Below are positions 17,239 through 23,877 of a DNA stretch of 26,604 nt, piece after piece. Position 1 is the first letter of the stretch; each line of letters starts with the position of its first letter. The stretch is taken from positions 1-26,604 of IMG/VR virus record IMGVR_UViG_3300044655_001469; one strand, written 5' to 3'. Both the position numbers and the translations under genes were made by a program. The stretch is from a virus. A model generated the notes under the pieces. That model made no database searches, was not told the DNA's origin, and saw only the letters and a program-made list of their open reading frames with translations.

Positions 17239-17315
17239 TAGATCATCCCCACTACAGCGTATGCCCACAACATAGCTATTACAAATACAGTTAAAAATGC
17301 GTATACAGTGTTCAT
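17238..17315 (-). CDS. 25-residue membrane microprotein
   Basis: An ORF of 25 codons, MNTVYAFLTVFVIAM continuing to GMI, nearly all hydrophobic and long enough for one membrane span. It has a strong ribosome site (AAGGAG, 8 bases before ATG 17315). Its stop and the next start share TAATG. It is the first gene after the leftward promoter, and the AAGGAG lies in the 3' arm of a perfect inverted repeat. Its function is unknown; a membrane peptide or a translational leader for the next gene are both possible. Confidence 0.55.
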   Translation of the reverse strand: MNTVYAFLTVFVIAMLWAYAVVGMI

Positions 17316-17323
17316 TGCCTTAT

Positions 17324-17357
17324 CTCCTTAACAGGGCTTGATTGCCCTGTTAAGGAG
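17324..17357 (-). promoter_or_regulatory. Perfect 14-bp dyad covering start of leftward operon
   Basis: CTCCTTAACAGGGC and its exact complement around TTGATT. On the leftward strand the 3' arm holds the AAGGAG ribosome site of the 25-residue ORF, and the expected transcript start lies near or inside the 5' arm. It can act as a repressor operator or, if transcribed in full, as an RNA stem that hides the ribosome site. Confidence 0.65.
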
Positions 17358-17358
17358 C

Positions 17359-17386
17359 ATTCTAAATCCGTAAATCGTAAAGTCAA
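17359..17386 (-). promoter_or_regulatory. Sigma70-like promoter for leftward operon
   Basis: Read leftward: -35 TTGACT (17381-17386), 16-base spacer, -10 TAGAAT (17359-17364). Each box differs from consensus at one position. It points into the operon at 17315-15606 and sits directly before the 14-bp dyad. Confidence 0.65.
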
Positions 17387-17395
17387 CAAATATTT

Positions 17396-18394
17396 TTAAC
17401 TAGCCTCAACGATTGTTGCATTGAATCGTGAGCGCAGCTCCTCTACAGTAGGATCAGCAGACGCACACAAGGCAGGATCAGCCAGTATCTCCCTAGAGCT
17501 GTACACTCCCGGCCCTGACGCACCGTTAGCGACTAGCTTACCGTCAATCCTGTACTGTGGTGGGCCATCATCATTGATCGTCATCGGCCACGGTACAAGG
17601 TCGCTATGAAGGACATGATTATCACAGCCTGATCGTTGCCAGTTATACGGGATATCAGCACCATGAACCATGCAGCGCCATGTGCTGTTTATTGTTGGAT
17701 CAGCATAAGCGCATGTCCTGCAATTCACGTTCTTAGTGCATTGCGTCTGGTGGCAGAACTCACTCATGGGGCACATTTTGCACACATAGTAGTCACCTGT
17801 CGCCGCTATCGGTTCAGGCATTCTACTGGTCATAGCGATACGCTGGCCACGCTCGATAGCGAAGACAGCCGCCTCCAGGTTATACATCACTATCTCTGTG
17901 TGTAGCCGGTCGTCATCTTTGCAAACAGCGTAGTACAGCGCACGATCCAGCTTTAGGCCATGCATGTACACCTGCATCTGTGTGTAATGAACGGGCTTAG
18001 CAAGCTGTACACCCTTTTTCTCTAGCTCATTAAACGATTTCTTATTGTGCGTCTTGATCTCCAACAGCACCTTCGCCAGCTCATGTCCCGGTAAGCCTGC
18101 AATGACCCCATCTACACTACCGGATACATGCTGACCAAAGTCAACAACCTGTTGCTGCTGTGTCACTTTTGCGCCGATCAGTCCTAGGTACCGGATAGCG
18201 GATGCTTCCTCGTCCTGGCCACGCTTAAACAGCCTTAGAAGCCTACCGGGGAATTTCTGAGTGACCGCCCAATGAAAGGCCAGCCACAAGTAACGGTCAC
18301 AGGGATGGCCGAGTATAGAGCAGCCCATGTGTGGTCTAGGCTGCTCTACCTGCTGTTCTAGCTTCTTATCTATTTGCTCTTGTATGTACATCAT
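17396..18394 (-). CDS. PD-(D/E)XK nuclease with two Cys clusters
   Basis: A RecB/Cas4-like phage exonuclease. Numbered from the upstream ATG at 18445 (349 residues), the site is GSVDGV (Asp112) and LLEIKTH (Glu129, Lys131), with Gln157 in HYTQMQVYMHG after it. HPCDRYLW gives Cys49, which with Cys222, Cys225 and Cys231 (YVCKMCPMSEFC) could hold an iron-sulfur cluster as in Cas4/AddB. A second set, Cys242, Cys245, Cys258 and Cys274, looks like a zinc site. The start chosen here is Met18 (18394), five bases after the preceding stop, because relatives begin shortly before this helix. The 18445 start would overlap the preceding gene by 47 bases. With the Sak4-like ATPase and ssDNA-binding-like protein it suggests end resection for recombination. 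Confidence 0.8.
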   Translation of the reverse strand: MMYIQEQIDKKLEQQVEQPRPHMGCSILGHPCDRYLWLAFHWAVTQKFPGRLLRLFKRGQDEEASAIRYLGLIGAKVTQQQQVVDFGQHVSGSVDGVIAGLPGHELAKVLLEIKTHNKKSFNELEKKGVQLAKPVHYTQMQVYMHGLKLDRALYYAVCKDDDRLHTEIVMYNLEAAVFAIERGQRIAMTSRMPEPIAATGDYYVCKMCPMSEFCHQTQCTKNVNCRTCAYADPTINSTWRCMVHGADIPYNWQRSGCDNHVLHSDLVPWPMTINDDGPPQYRIDGKLVANGASGPGVYSSREILADPALCASADPTVEELRSRFNATIVEAS

Positions 18395-18398
18395 TGTT

Positions 18399-18866
18399 TT
18401 AACAGGTAATTTCCCATAACACTCTTGCAACATTTCCATTTCCAATCTTATGTTTTTTTGATCTTAACTTAACAGAACTGTCTGCCCAGCTTTTTCGAGG
18501 GGCTAACTCCTTTACTCGCACCCATCCAGCTGCTCGTAATGATGCTCCGCATTCATCGGCTTGCGTGTAAGTAATGCACCTCTTGTAACCCATTGCTTTG
18601 GCTGCGCGCCAAACAGCGCCGTAAAGCATACTGTTAGCGTTCTTTGTGCCGTCTGTACATGTTCTGTTGATCTCCAATGTTAGGCCATTATCAAAGTGTC
18701 TGGCTATCGGTCTTCCCGCCGTAGCCACTCCCACCAAAGCAGAATCAGCCTGTACTCCAATTCCAAACTTCCAGCCTGTTGGTGGATGATTATGTCGGTG
18801 GTGTGTAGCAATAAACGATTTCGCTGTTTTTAACGTAATAGGTATTATGTGCATTTGCATGTCCAT
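18399..18866 (-). CDS. XF1762-family GNAT-like protein
   Basis: A 155-residue protein with the signature of the phage XF1762 family: FIATHHRHNHPPTGWKFGIG, then LVGVATAGRPIARHFDNGLT, LEINRTCTDGTKNANSMLYG and AMGYKRCITYTQ, each in the usual order. The layout is like a GNAT acyltransferase, but neither substrate nor donor is known. No Shine-Dalgarno is seen; the ATG at 18866 directly follows the T-tract of a terminator, so expression may depend on read-through or on a later in-frame ATG. Its neighbours are DNA recombination genes. Confidence 0.8.
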   Translation of the reverse strand: MDMQMHIIPITLKTAKSFIATHHRHNHPPTGWKFGIGVQADSALVGVATAGRPIARHFDNGLTLEINRTCTDGTKNANSMLYGAVWRAAKAMGYKRCITYTQADECGASLRAAGWVRVKELAPRKSWADSSVKLRSKKHKIGNGNVARVLWEITC

Positions 18867-18892
18867 AAAAAAAAGGGGGCCATAAGCCCCCT
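18867..18892 (-). terminator. Intrinsic terminator, leftward
   Basis: Leftward, AGGGGGC and GCCCCCT form a 7-bp stem around a 5-base loop (TTATG), followed by an unbroken run of eight T. It lies after the ssDNA-binding-like gene and touches the start codon of the XF1762-family gene. Confidence 0.85.
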
Positions 18893-18919
18893 AAAGGTCT
18901 CTACAGAGGAAGTGTAGAA

Positions 18920-19387
18920 CTATTTAGCCCACGGAGGAGTGTTACCAGATTTAGGCGCAGCAGAGCCTAGGGGAGATTGTGGGAGCGCTGAGGATGGTCT
19001 GCCCCATGATGCTACGTCGTTTGACTCGCCATACTGCTCAGACTTAGTAATCTTGATTTTGATACGCAAGGTACCGCCGATCAATTCGTCAGTGTCGGAA
19101 ATGCGCTTACCGAGTGCTGCCGCAATCAGCGCAAGCTGCTCTCTCCCGATCTCCGCTACCTTTGGGCTGGTCGGGTGAGCAATATTTACGCTACCGAAAA
19201 CCACGCGACCAGTATGCGTCGGCCCAGTAATATCATAGCGTATGTTGATCCTGTGACCACCATTCTTGGTGGGTAGGATTTCAGCCTTCTTAATCATTGC
19301 ATCATACCAACCAGCAGGTACATGACTATCGTCGTATGTATGCTCAACTGCGTCTTCTGGGCTAACTGAAAAACCTAAATTTGCCAT
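18920..19387 (-). CDS. DUF669-type ssDNA-binding-like protein
   Basis: A 155-residue protein of the DUF669 type found in phage recombination operons. Visible features are AGWYDAMIKKAEILPTKNGG, the beta strand RINIRYDITG, GRVVFGSVNIAHPTSP and IGREQLALIAAALG. A Ser/Pro-rich flexible tail ends in PPWAK. Family members are placed beside Sak/Sak4 annealing ATPases and probably coat single strands. Here it lies 12 bases after a 55-residue ORF and is followed by a strong terminator. An AAGGAG ribosome site stands 8 bases before the ATG. Confidence 0.75.
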   Translation of the reverse strand: MANLGFSVSPEDAVEHTYDDSHVPAGWYDAMIKKAEILPTKNGGHRINIRYDITGPTHTGRVVFGSVNIAHPTSPKVAEIGREQLALIAAALGKRISDTDELIGGTLRIKIKITKSEQYGESNDVASWGRPSSALPQSPLGSAAPKSGNTPPWAK

Positions 19388-19399
19388 GTTTATTGCTCC

Positions 19400-19567
19400 T
19401 TAGTGTGGTTTGTTAATCTTTCTTTCAAGGTCTTCTAGTCTGTTTTCTATATCATCTACAGAATCATTTATTGACTTTATGTATGCCACGACATACGCCA
19501 CAAATTCAGGCAGTGTTTTTGATTCTTTATCTGTAATAAAGATGACATCTTCAGCATTAACATTCAT
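19400..19567 (-). CDS. 55-residue coiled-coil protein
   Basis: A short ORF (MNVNAEDVIFITDKESKTLP to INKPH) whose ATG overlaps the ATPase stop as ATGA. The N-terminal half is mixed; the C-terminal half is a charged coiled coil (VDDIENRLEDLERKIN). It bridges the ATPase and the ssDNA-binding-like gene, so co-translation is likely. Function unknown. Confidence 0.65.
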   Translation of the reverse strand: MNVNAEDVIFITDKESKTLPEFVAYVVAYIKSINDSVDDIENRLEDLERKINKPH

Positions 19568-20232
19568 GCTATGATCCTCTGCATAATACCGGATAGGTCA
19601 GGCTCCATCCACTTGTCTAGCTTACCAGACCTATCTTTCGCCAGCCATGTGCCGTCACCTTCGCATTGTAACATGCGCACAGTCTGATTGGTGTCGTTAT
19701 GCTCTACACGTAGCGCTAGCACTTCATCCACATAGTACGGGAGTAGCTGGCCGGTTTTATTCCCCGGCATAGACGGCCCATATAGGATGCGTCCCATTTC
19801 ATCCTGTACCTTTTCTAGCTTTGCGCTAAAGTATACGTGCATACCGGACAAGTCTCTGAACTTGCGCACGTAGTCCTGTATTGTGTCTTGCATAACCCCG
19901 TATGCTGCGCGTGGGTCCTTGTTCTTTTTCTTCTCTGAGGCCAGCACCACTTCTGCAATCTCGCTGATGCTGTCAAGGCAAACAGTCTGGTACTGACTAG
20001 CTTCTTCAGATTCAGCCGCCCAATGGTAGGCTTCAGCCAGATCATCAATATTGCGGATTTCAATGTACGGAATATCGTAATCCCTCAGTGAAAGCAACCC
20101 AGCCTCCGCGCTTAATACGATAGGTGCAGGGGTTGTACTGACGAGCGTAGTTTTTCCGGCCCCTGCTTGGGCATATACGAGGATCTTGACTCCTGTGTGC
20201 TGTATATCTCTAGTGTTATTTATTTGTATCAT
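19564..20232 (-). CDS. AAA_24/Sak4-type RecA-like ATPase
   Basis: A 222-residue RecA-fold ATPase of the phage AAA_24 (Sak4-like) group. Walker A is AQAGAGKTTL (21-30) and Walker B is VCLDSIS (84-90). Further family marks are LSAEAGLLSL after the P-loop, a FRDLSGMHVYFSAK strand and PSMPGNKTGQLLPYYVDEV. Sak4 proteins anneal single strands together with an SSB, and a DUF669-type protein follows in the same operon. It overlaps the zinc-ribbon gene before it by 17 bases. Confidence 0.85.
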   Translation of the reverse strand: MIQINNTRDIQHTGVKILVYAQAGAGKTTLVSTTPAPIVLSAEAGLLSLRDYDIPYIEIRNIDDLAEAYHWAAESEEASQYQTVCLDSISEIAEVVLASEKKKNKDPRAAYGVMQDTIQDYVRKFRDLSGMHVYFSAKLEKVQDEMGRILYGPSMPGNKTGQLLPYYVDEVLALRVEHNDTNQTVRMLQCEGDGTWLAKDRSGKLDKWMEPDLSGIMQRIIA

Positions 20233-20380
20233 TGTTTATCTCTCTATTTGGGTTTCTACCTTTCCAGTCACATAGACGACATTCGTACTGTTGACTGGTC
20301 GCAATCCATATATCAGCTAGCTGTCCACAGTCCGGGCATGTGCCTGATGCTATGTTAGGTTGGTCAAAGTCGTCAATCAT
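20216..20380 (-). CDS. Zinc-ribbon small protein
   Basis: A 54-residue protein with a CPDC...CRLC pair (SGTCPDCGQLADIW, then YECRLCDWKG), a classic zinc ribbon. The start ATG at 20380 has GAGGG 7 bases upstream. A GTG at 20443 would add 21 residues (MLAEVRTIPIKPDDW...) and has a run of six G nearby, so the longer form remains possible. First gene of the leftward DNA-metabolism operon. It may bind DNA or a partner protein; no specific role is known. Confidence 0.65.
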   Translation of the reverse strand: MIDDFDQPNIASGTCPDCGQLADIWIATSQQYECRLCDWKGRNPNREINNDTNK

Positions 20381-20443
20381 GTGCTTTCCCTCTGTCAGCC
20401 AGTCATCTGGCTTGATGGGTATTGTACGCACCTCAGCAAGCAC

Positions 20444-20544
20444 GTCAACCCCCCTGAAGCAAAAAAGATGAAAATAATTTCTCTTGCTTGGTCAGCTACA
20501 AAGTGTAGTAGACTTGCACCCGTTTTTTCTTCAGAGGATAGAGC
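20444..20544. promoter_or_regulatory. Divergent intergenic control region
   Basis: About 100 bases separate the leftward zinc-ribbon/ATPase operon from the rightward primase-helicase gene, so promoters for both should lie here. Box matches are weak. CTACA-AAG-TGTAG (20496-20508) is a perfect 5-bp dyad and could be an operator. An AT-rich patch (20461-20480) lies beside it. Confidence 0.45.
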
Positions 20545-22131
20545 ATGAACTACGATAACATTCCTAATGAACTCAAGGACTTAGATAGATGGGTAGTGTG
20601 GCGAGAGGGTAAAATCCCTTACGACGCTAAGTACATAAACAGCCGTGCTAGCTCAACCAATCCCGACACATGGGCCAGCTTTGACCAAGCAACTACCGCT
20701 TATGAGGAGTGTGATCAGGCGCTAGGGATAGGCTTTGTACTGAATGGGGATGGGTTGTGCGGGATAGACATTGACCATTGCATCACTGATGACGTGATCG
20801 ACCCTGCTGCCATGCAATTGCTAGACCATCTGGGTGCGAGCTATGTCAGCATCAGCCCATCAGGGAAAGGCCTCAGAGCCTTTGGATACGCTACCCCATT
20901 GCTTCAAGGAGTCAAGGGAAGCTATGACGGACTGTCCATAGAGCTATACAGTAGCCAGCGTTATTTGACCATCACTGACAATATAGTGCGCACAGCTCCA
21001 GTGTGTCCGCTCCAGCACTTCGAGAGCCTTGCTCACTACATTAGGTCTAGTAGCCATGTAGATACCGCAACAGGGGAGATTGTAGATAGACAGCCACATG
21101 AGCGCCACGCAGAGCTCGTTAAGCGCATTCTTAAGGGCGACACATATCATGATAGTCTAAGAGACCTTGCCGCGTCTCTATGCGCCTCAGGAGCGCACAA
21201 CGGTGCTGTTGTGAATCATCTCAAGGCCTTAATGCAAGCCAGCGATGCAGAGCATGACCAGCGCTGGAAAGATCGCTATAAACAGATTCCTGCGTTAGTG
21301 CGTAGCGCTGCGCAGAAATATGTGACCTTCGATCCATTTGCACCTGCACCTGTGAGAGAGGACGAGGACCTGTTTGATTCTATTGGTGCTGTCTTTGCGA
21401 ATGAGATTTCAACAGACTTTAGCCCACCTGATGAACTGGTTGAGGACGTGCTGATTGCTAGAAACACAAGCATCTTATATGGGAACTCAAACTCAGGTAA
21501 GACCTTCTTTGCCCTGAACATGGCGGCTGCTGTTAGTCGCGGTACAGATTTTTTGGGGAAACGCACGCAGCAAGGCATGGTTGTATATATGGCGACTGAA
21601 AGCCCTGAGACCGTCAGAACGCGCTTGCAAGCGTACATGAAGTATCACAACTGCATTCTGGATAATCTGCTGCTCATTCAGAAGCCGGTCAACTTTTTCA
21701 CTGATGACCGCGACGTGGAACGAGTGATAGCAGCTATCAAGAAGGCGGAGGACATGAGAGGCTGCAAAGCAGCGCTAATCATCGGAGATACACTCGCTCG
21801 GATCAGTTCCGGTGCGAACGAGAATGCGGGTCAAGACATGGGGCCGGTTATGAACCGCATTGATTATCTTATGAACAGCACTGTGAGCTCAGTGATGATG
21901 ATTCACCACTCTGGGAAAATGCAAGCGTCTGGTGCTAGAGGATGGTCAGGTATACGTGCATTCGTAGACACTGAGATTGAGGTTACTGACGATGAGGGTG
22001 TTCGCAAGGCTGAGATAATGAAACAGAGAGCGCTAGGCAGCAAAGGTGATGCTCTATTCTTTGACCTCCACGTAATGCATATGGGTTTTAACCGCTGGGG
22101 TCGGCCTAGTAATACTTGTGTGATTGCTTAG
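20545..22131 (+). CDS. Primase-polymerase / RepA-type helicase fusion
   Basis: A 528-residue replication protein. The N-terminal 180 residues are a PrimPol-type domain: LDRWVVWREGKIPYDAK, TWASFDQA, GIGFVLNGDGLCGIDIDHC with catalytic-type Asp75 and Asp77, SISPSGKGLRAF, and IELYSSQRYLTIT. A linker follows. From about residue 300 there is an AAA_25/RepA-like hexameric helicase ATPase: Walker A GNSNSGKT (about 313-320), MATESPETVRTRL, Walker B region AALIIGDTLARIS, and MMIHHSGKMQASGARGWSG. It would lay primers and unwind DNA at the phage origin. The AGAGGA ribosome site stands before ATG 20545. It is divergent from the recombination operon and followed by hairpins. Confidence 0.85.
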   Translation: MNYDNIPNELKDLDRWVVWREGKIPYDAKYINSRASSTNPDTWASFDQATTAYEECDQALGIGFVLNGDGLCGIDIDHCITDDVIDPAAMQLLDHLGASYVSISPSGKGLRAFGYATPLLQGVKGSYDGLSIELYSSQRYLTITDNIVRTAPVCPLQHFESLAHYIRSSSHVDTATGEIVDRQPHERHAELVKRILKGDTYHDSLRDLAASLCASGAHNGAVVNHLKALMQASDAEHDQRWKDRYKQIPALVRSAAQKYVTFDPFAPAPVREDEDLFDSIGAVFANEISTDFSPPDELVEDVLIARNTSILYGNSNSGKTFFALNMAAAVSRGTDFLGKRTQQGMVVYMATESPETVRTRLQAYMKYHNCILDNLLLIQKPVNFFTDDRDVERVIAAIKKAEDMRGCKAALIIGDTLARISSGANENAGQDMGPVMNRIDYLMNSTVSSVMMIHHSGKMQASGARGWSGIRAFVDTEIEVTDDEGVRKAEIMKQRALGSKGDALFFDLHVMHMGFNRWGRPSNTCVIA

Positions 22132-22198
22132 GTAACATAGCTAATGTTACGAGAGAGTGGGGGGGGTCCCGCCCATCAGCGGGTACCCCACTCTCTCG
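22132..22198. repeat. Tandem hairpins between convergent genes
   Basis: First, GTAACAT-AGCTA-ATGTTAC (22132-22150), a perfect 7-bp stem. Then CGAGAGAGTGGGG (22150-22162) pairs perfectly with 22186-22198, with an inner 5-bp stem CCCGC/GCGGG around CCATCA. They lie directly after the primase-helicase stop and before the convergent HNH-type gene. No T-tract follows, so they may act as a bidirectional stop or processing site rather than a standard terminator. Confidence 0.7.
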
Positions 22199-22211
22199 CT
22201 AATGCACAGAG

Positions 22212-22682
22212 TTAGACAGTTACAGGTGGGCTTAGTCTGTCTTTTATACCCATAAACACGGACAGCGCCTCTTCATGAGAAGGGAACCTTCCAATCACAG
22301 CGTCATTACCGAATAGGCTGATTACAACCTCAAAGGTATTCAGCTTATCTATATATTCTATCCTTGGATTATATATCGGATGCTCATGATTGAGATAATA
22401 CTCATAAACAGATATATCTCGTAAATTCTCAATCCTATTATTCATTGGATCACCGTCAATATATGTCAGTGTACCAAGCGGTAGCCTGTTATTGTGATAT
22501 AGATATATCAAATCTTGTGACTTATAGGATATACTGTTAACAGTAATTATCCTGCAGTTCTTGTCCTTCTTACTGTAACCAGCTAATGAGCCTGCTGGTC
22601 TGCTTGCGCAGGTTTGTACGTTCCAATATAGCTCTCCTTCTTTATAAGTAAAGAGCGCTCTAGCTACTAATCCTGTAAGCAT
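22212..22682 (-). CDS. HNH-type homing endonuclease relative, motif histidines lost
   Basis: A 156-residue protein whose middle matches the phage HNH_3 pattern: DLIYLYHNNRLPLGTLTYID then GDPMNNRIENLR. Homing endonucleases of this type carry a His-Arg at the first helix and Asp/Asn-His before the IxGD turn. Here, in numbering from the first ATG at 22688, these are Gln58-Asp59 and Thr75-Tyr76. The late Asn residues and the NLR end are kept. The nuclease is therefore probably dead or works differently. The start is the second ATG (22682), which has AGGAG at 6 bases; the first ATG touches the AGGAG. It lies alone between palindrome-rich non-coding stretches, as free-standing homing genes often do. 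Confidence 0.7.
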   Translation of the reverse strand: MLTGLVARALFTYKEGELYWNVQTCASRPAGSLAGYSKKDKNCRIITVNSISYKSQDLIYLYHNNRLPLGTLTYIDGDPMNNRIENLRDISVYEYYLNHEHPIYNPRIEYIDKLNTFEVVISLFGNDAVIGRFPSHEEALSVFMGIKDRLSPPVTV

Positions 22683-22794
22683 AATCATCTCCTGTCAAAG
22701 AGTAGTCGTTGTGGGAGCGAGACTGCTGACTGACTAGATCAGCACCATGTCGACTGGTTGTCTCGCGGAAGAAGCGTATCACGTATATATATGA

Positions 22795-23045
22795 TCCGGC
22801 AAGCCCGCCGAAGGCATAGGGCTTGACGGGAGCCTGTATCAATAAGACTAATTGGTCTAAGTGTGTCCGTCCGTCCCGGGAAGTGGTTCCCGGTCCGGAC
22901 ACTTAGCCTTGTTAGCGCTTGCACTAATTGCTGGACTAAGCCTTGTTTAGAGCTTGCTCTTTCTCTTGCACATAGAGGTGTAAAAGCGTCCCCCCCTTGC
23001 GGCTTTTGAGAAAAGAGCAACAGGCTAGGACGCTGTGGAGCGTTG
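22795..23045. other. Candidate structured non-coding element
   Basis: No credible gene covers this stretch, but it folds on paper into several helices. CAAGCCC-GCC-GAA-GGC-ATA-GGGCTTG (22800-22825) is a nested hairpin. AGCCTGT (22831-22837) pairs with ACAGGCT (23020-23026). CTAAGTG...CACTTAG (22857-22906) has an inner perfect CCGGGAA/TTCCCGG stem. TTGCTCTTTCTC (22954-22965) pairs with GAGAAAAGAGCAA (23008-23020) with one bulge, enclosing TTGCAC/GTGTAA and AAGC/GCTT hairpins. ACGC/GCGT ends it (23030-23043). The set suggests an RNA or an origin-type element. Strand is unknown, and no known RNA family was recognised. Confidence 0.45.
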
Positions 23046-23317
23046 GTCACTGCTACTGAAACATTTAGAATGCTGCCTAAACCGTTATCGAGGACCGACC
23101 GACCCCGCGCGTCCCGTAGGAGCGAGTTTACGGATTGATTACCGAAGGGTACAGGATGATGGCGCTAAGGCCGATTAAAGAGCTATCCTGATCCTCTTGA
23201 TCGGGAGAGAGGTTTCCCGACTGCGTGCGAGCGTTACGCCGTATGCCTATGTTGGCTGGGGGTCAGTCCCAACCGTGTGCTATTCTAACACACACCTTCA
23301 ACAGCTTGTCAACCCCT
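23046..23317. other. Non-coding stretch with hairpins before rusA-type gene
   Basis: No convincing gene was found. It carries TCGGGA...TCCCGA (23201-23220), CCGTA...TACGG in the 23114-23133 area, and GTTGG-CTG-...-CAG-TC-CCAAC (23251-23273), the last shortly before the RusA-type gene. It is presumably the leader of the rightward gene chain; no convincing sigma70 boxes were seen. Confidence 0.4.
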
Positions 23318-23683
23318 ATGCAGCTAGTCCAACTACACCTCCCCTATCCACCATCCACAAACCGTTACTGGAGGACCTTCAGGGGCAGGACCGTACCCAG
23401 CAAGGAAGCAACCGCGTTCAAGAAGATCGTCAAGGAGGCTGGCCCAGATCAGGACTTGTACACGGGTGAAGTTAGTCTTACAATACAGCTACTCCCTAAG
23501 CTGACCGCTAAGGGACTGGCTAGCAAGGTGTGCATGGACCTGGACAACTGTCTCAAAGTGATAGGCGATTCTATCCAAGGTGTGTACATTGAAAATGACA
23601 AGCAGATCAGGTTGATTGTGGCCGAATACGGTGATCCAATACAAGACGGTGGAGTAATAGTGACTGTATGCAAGATGAAATGA
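23318..23683 (+). CDS. RusA-type Holliday junction resolvase
   Basis: A 121-residue RusA-family endonuclease, which cuts four-way DNA junctions. The opening LHLPYPPSTNRYWR is the family start motif. The catalytic acidic residues stand in VCMDLDNCLKVIGDSIQGVY and ENDKQIRLI, matching the D-x-D-N...D...ND pattern. The start at ATG 23318 gives the usual family length; an upstream ATG at 23225 would add 31 residues unlike the family. No clear ribosome site precedes it. It is the first gene of the rightward chain and ends in an ATGA overlap with the next. Confidence 0.85.
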   Translation: MQLVQLHLPYPPSTNRYWRTFRGRTVPSKEATAFKKIVKEAGPDQDLYTGEVSLTIQLLPKLTAKGLASKVCMDLDNCLKVIGDSIQGVYIENDKQIRLIVAEYGDPIQDGGVIVTVCKMK

Positions 23684-23877
23684 CGCATGTATCAGAGTAT
23701 AAACCCTACTGGCGACACGTAGAGGACGGTCCCTACCCCAAGAACGCTAAGTGCCTATGGAAGACCGACCTAGGTGCTGCTACTATCGGAGTCTGGTATC
23801 CAGACAGCCAGTGGGTGTGGTGGTGTCCCCTACCGTCCCATCACCCCAAGGATAGGGAGCGGAGGTTGCGTGGGTAA
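23680..23877 (+). CDS. Trp-rich small protein, unknown
   Basis: A 65-residue protein starting at the ATGA overlap with the resolvase stop. It is unusually rich in Trp and Pro (YKPYWRHVEDGPYPKNA, GVWYPDSQWVWWCPLPSHHP) with a basic end. It looks like a compact beta domain, but no family was recognised. An ATG four codons upstream is also possible. Confidence 0.55.
   Translation: MTHVSEYKPYWRHVEDGPYPKNAKCLWKTDLGAATIGVWYPDSQWVWWCPLPSHHPKDRERRLRG

Noticed and set aside
21276-21638. 120-codon leftward ORF inside the primase-helicase
   Set aside because: Opposite strand of a conserved ATPase with no independent support.
22700-22790. Group I intron core, suggested by ACAACGACTACTC (leftward) and GACTAGA (rightward) beside an HNH gene
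   Set aside because: No matching S element, P3/P8 pairing or split host gene was found on either strand.
22857-22906. tRNA-like arm (GGTTCCC...)
   Set aside because: The hairpin has no T-loop consensus, anticodon arm or acceptor stem; no tRNA was found in the window.
22660-23050. Leftward ORFs of 80 and 103 codons
   Set aside because: No family features or ribosome sites, unusual composition, and they overlap each other over palindromes.
22689-23317. CRISPR array or retron
   Set aside because: Repeats are inexact and unevenly spaced, and no cas gene or reverse transcriptase is present.
23197-23469. 90-codon rightward ORF overlapping the RusA-type gene
   Set aside because: Out of frame with a clear RusA family protein and without motifs of its own.
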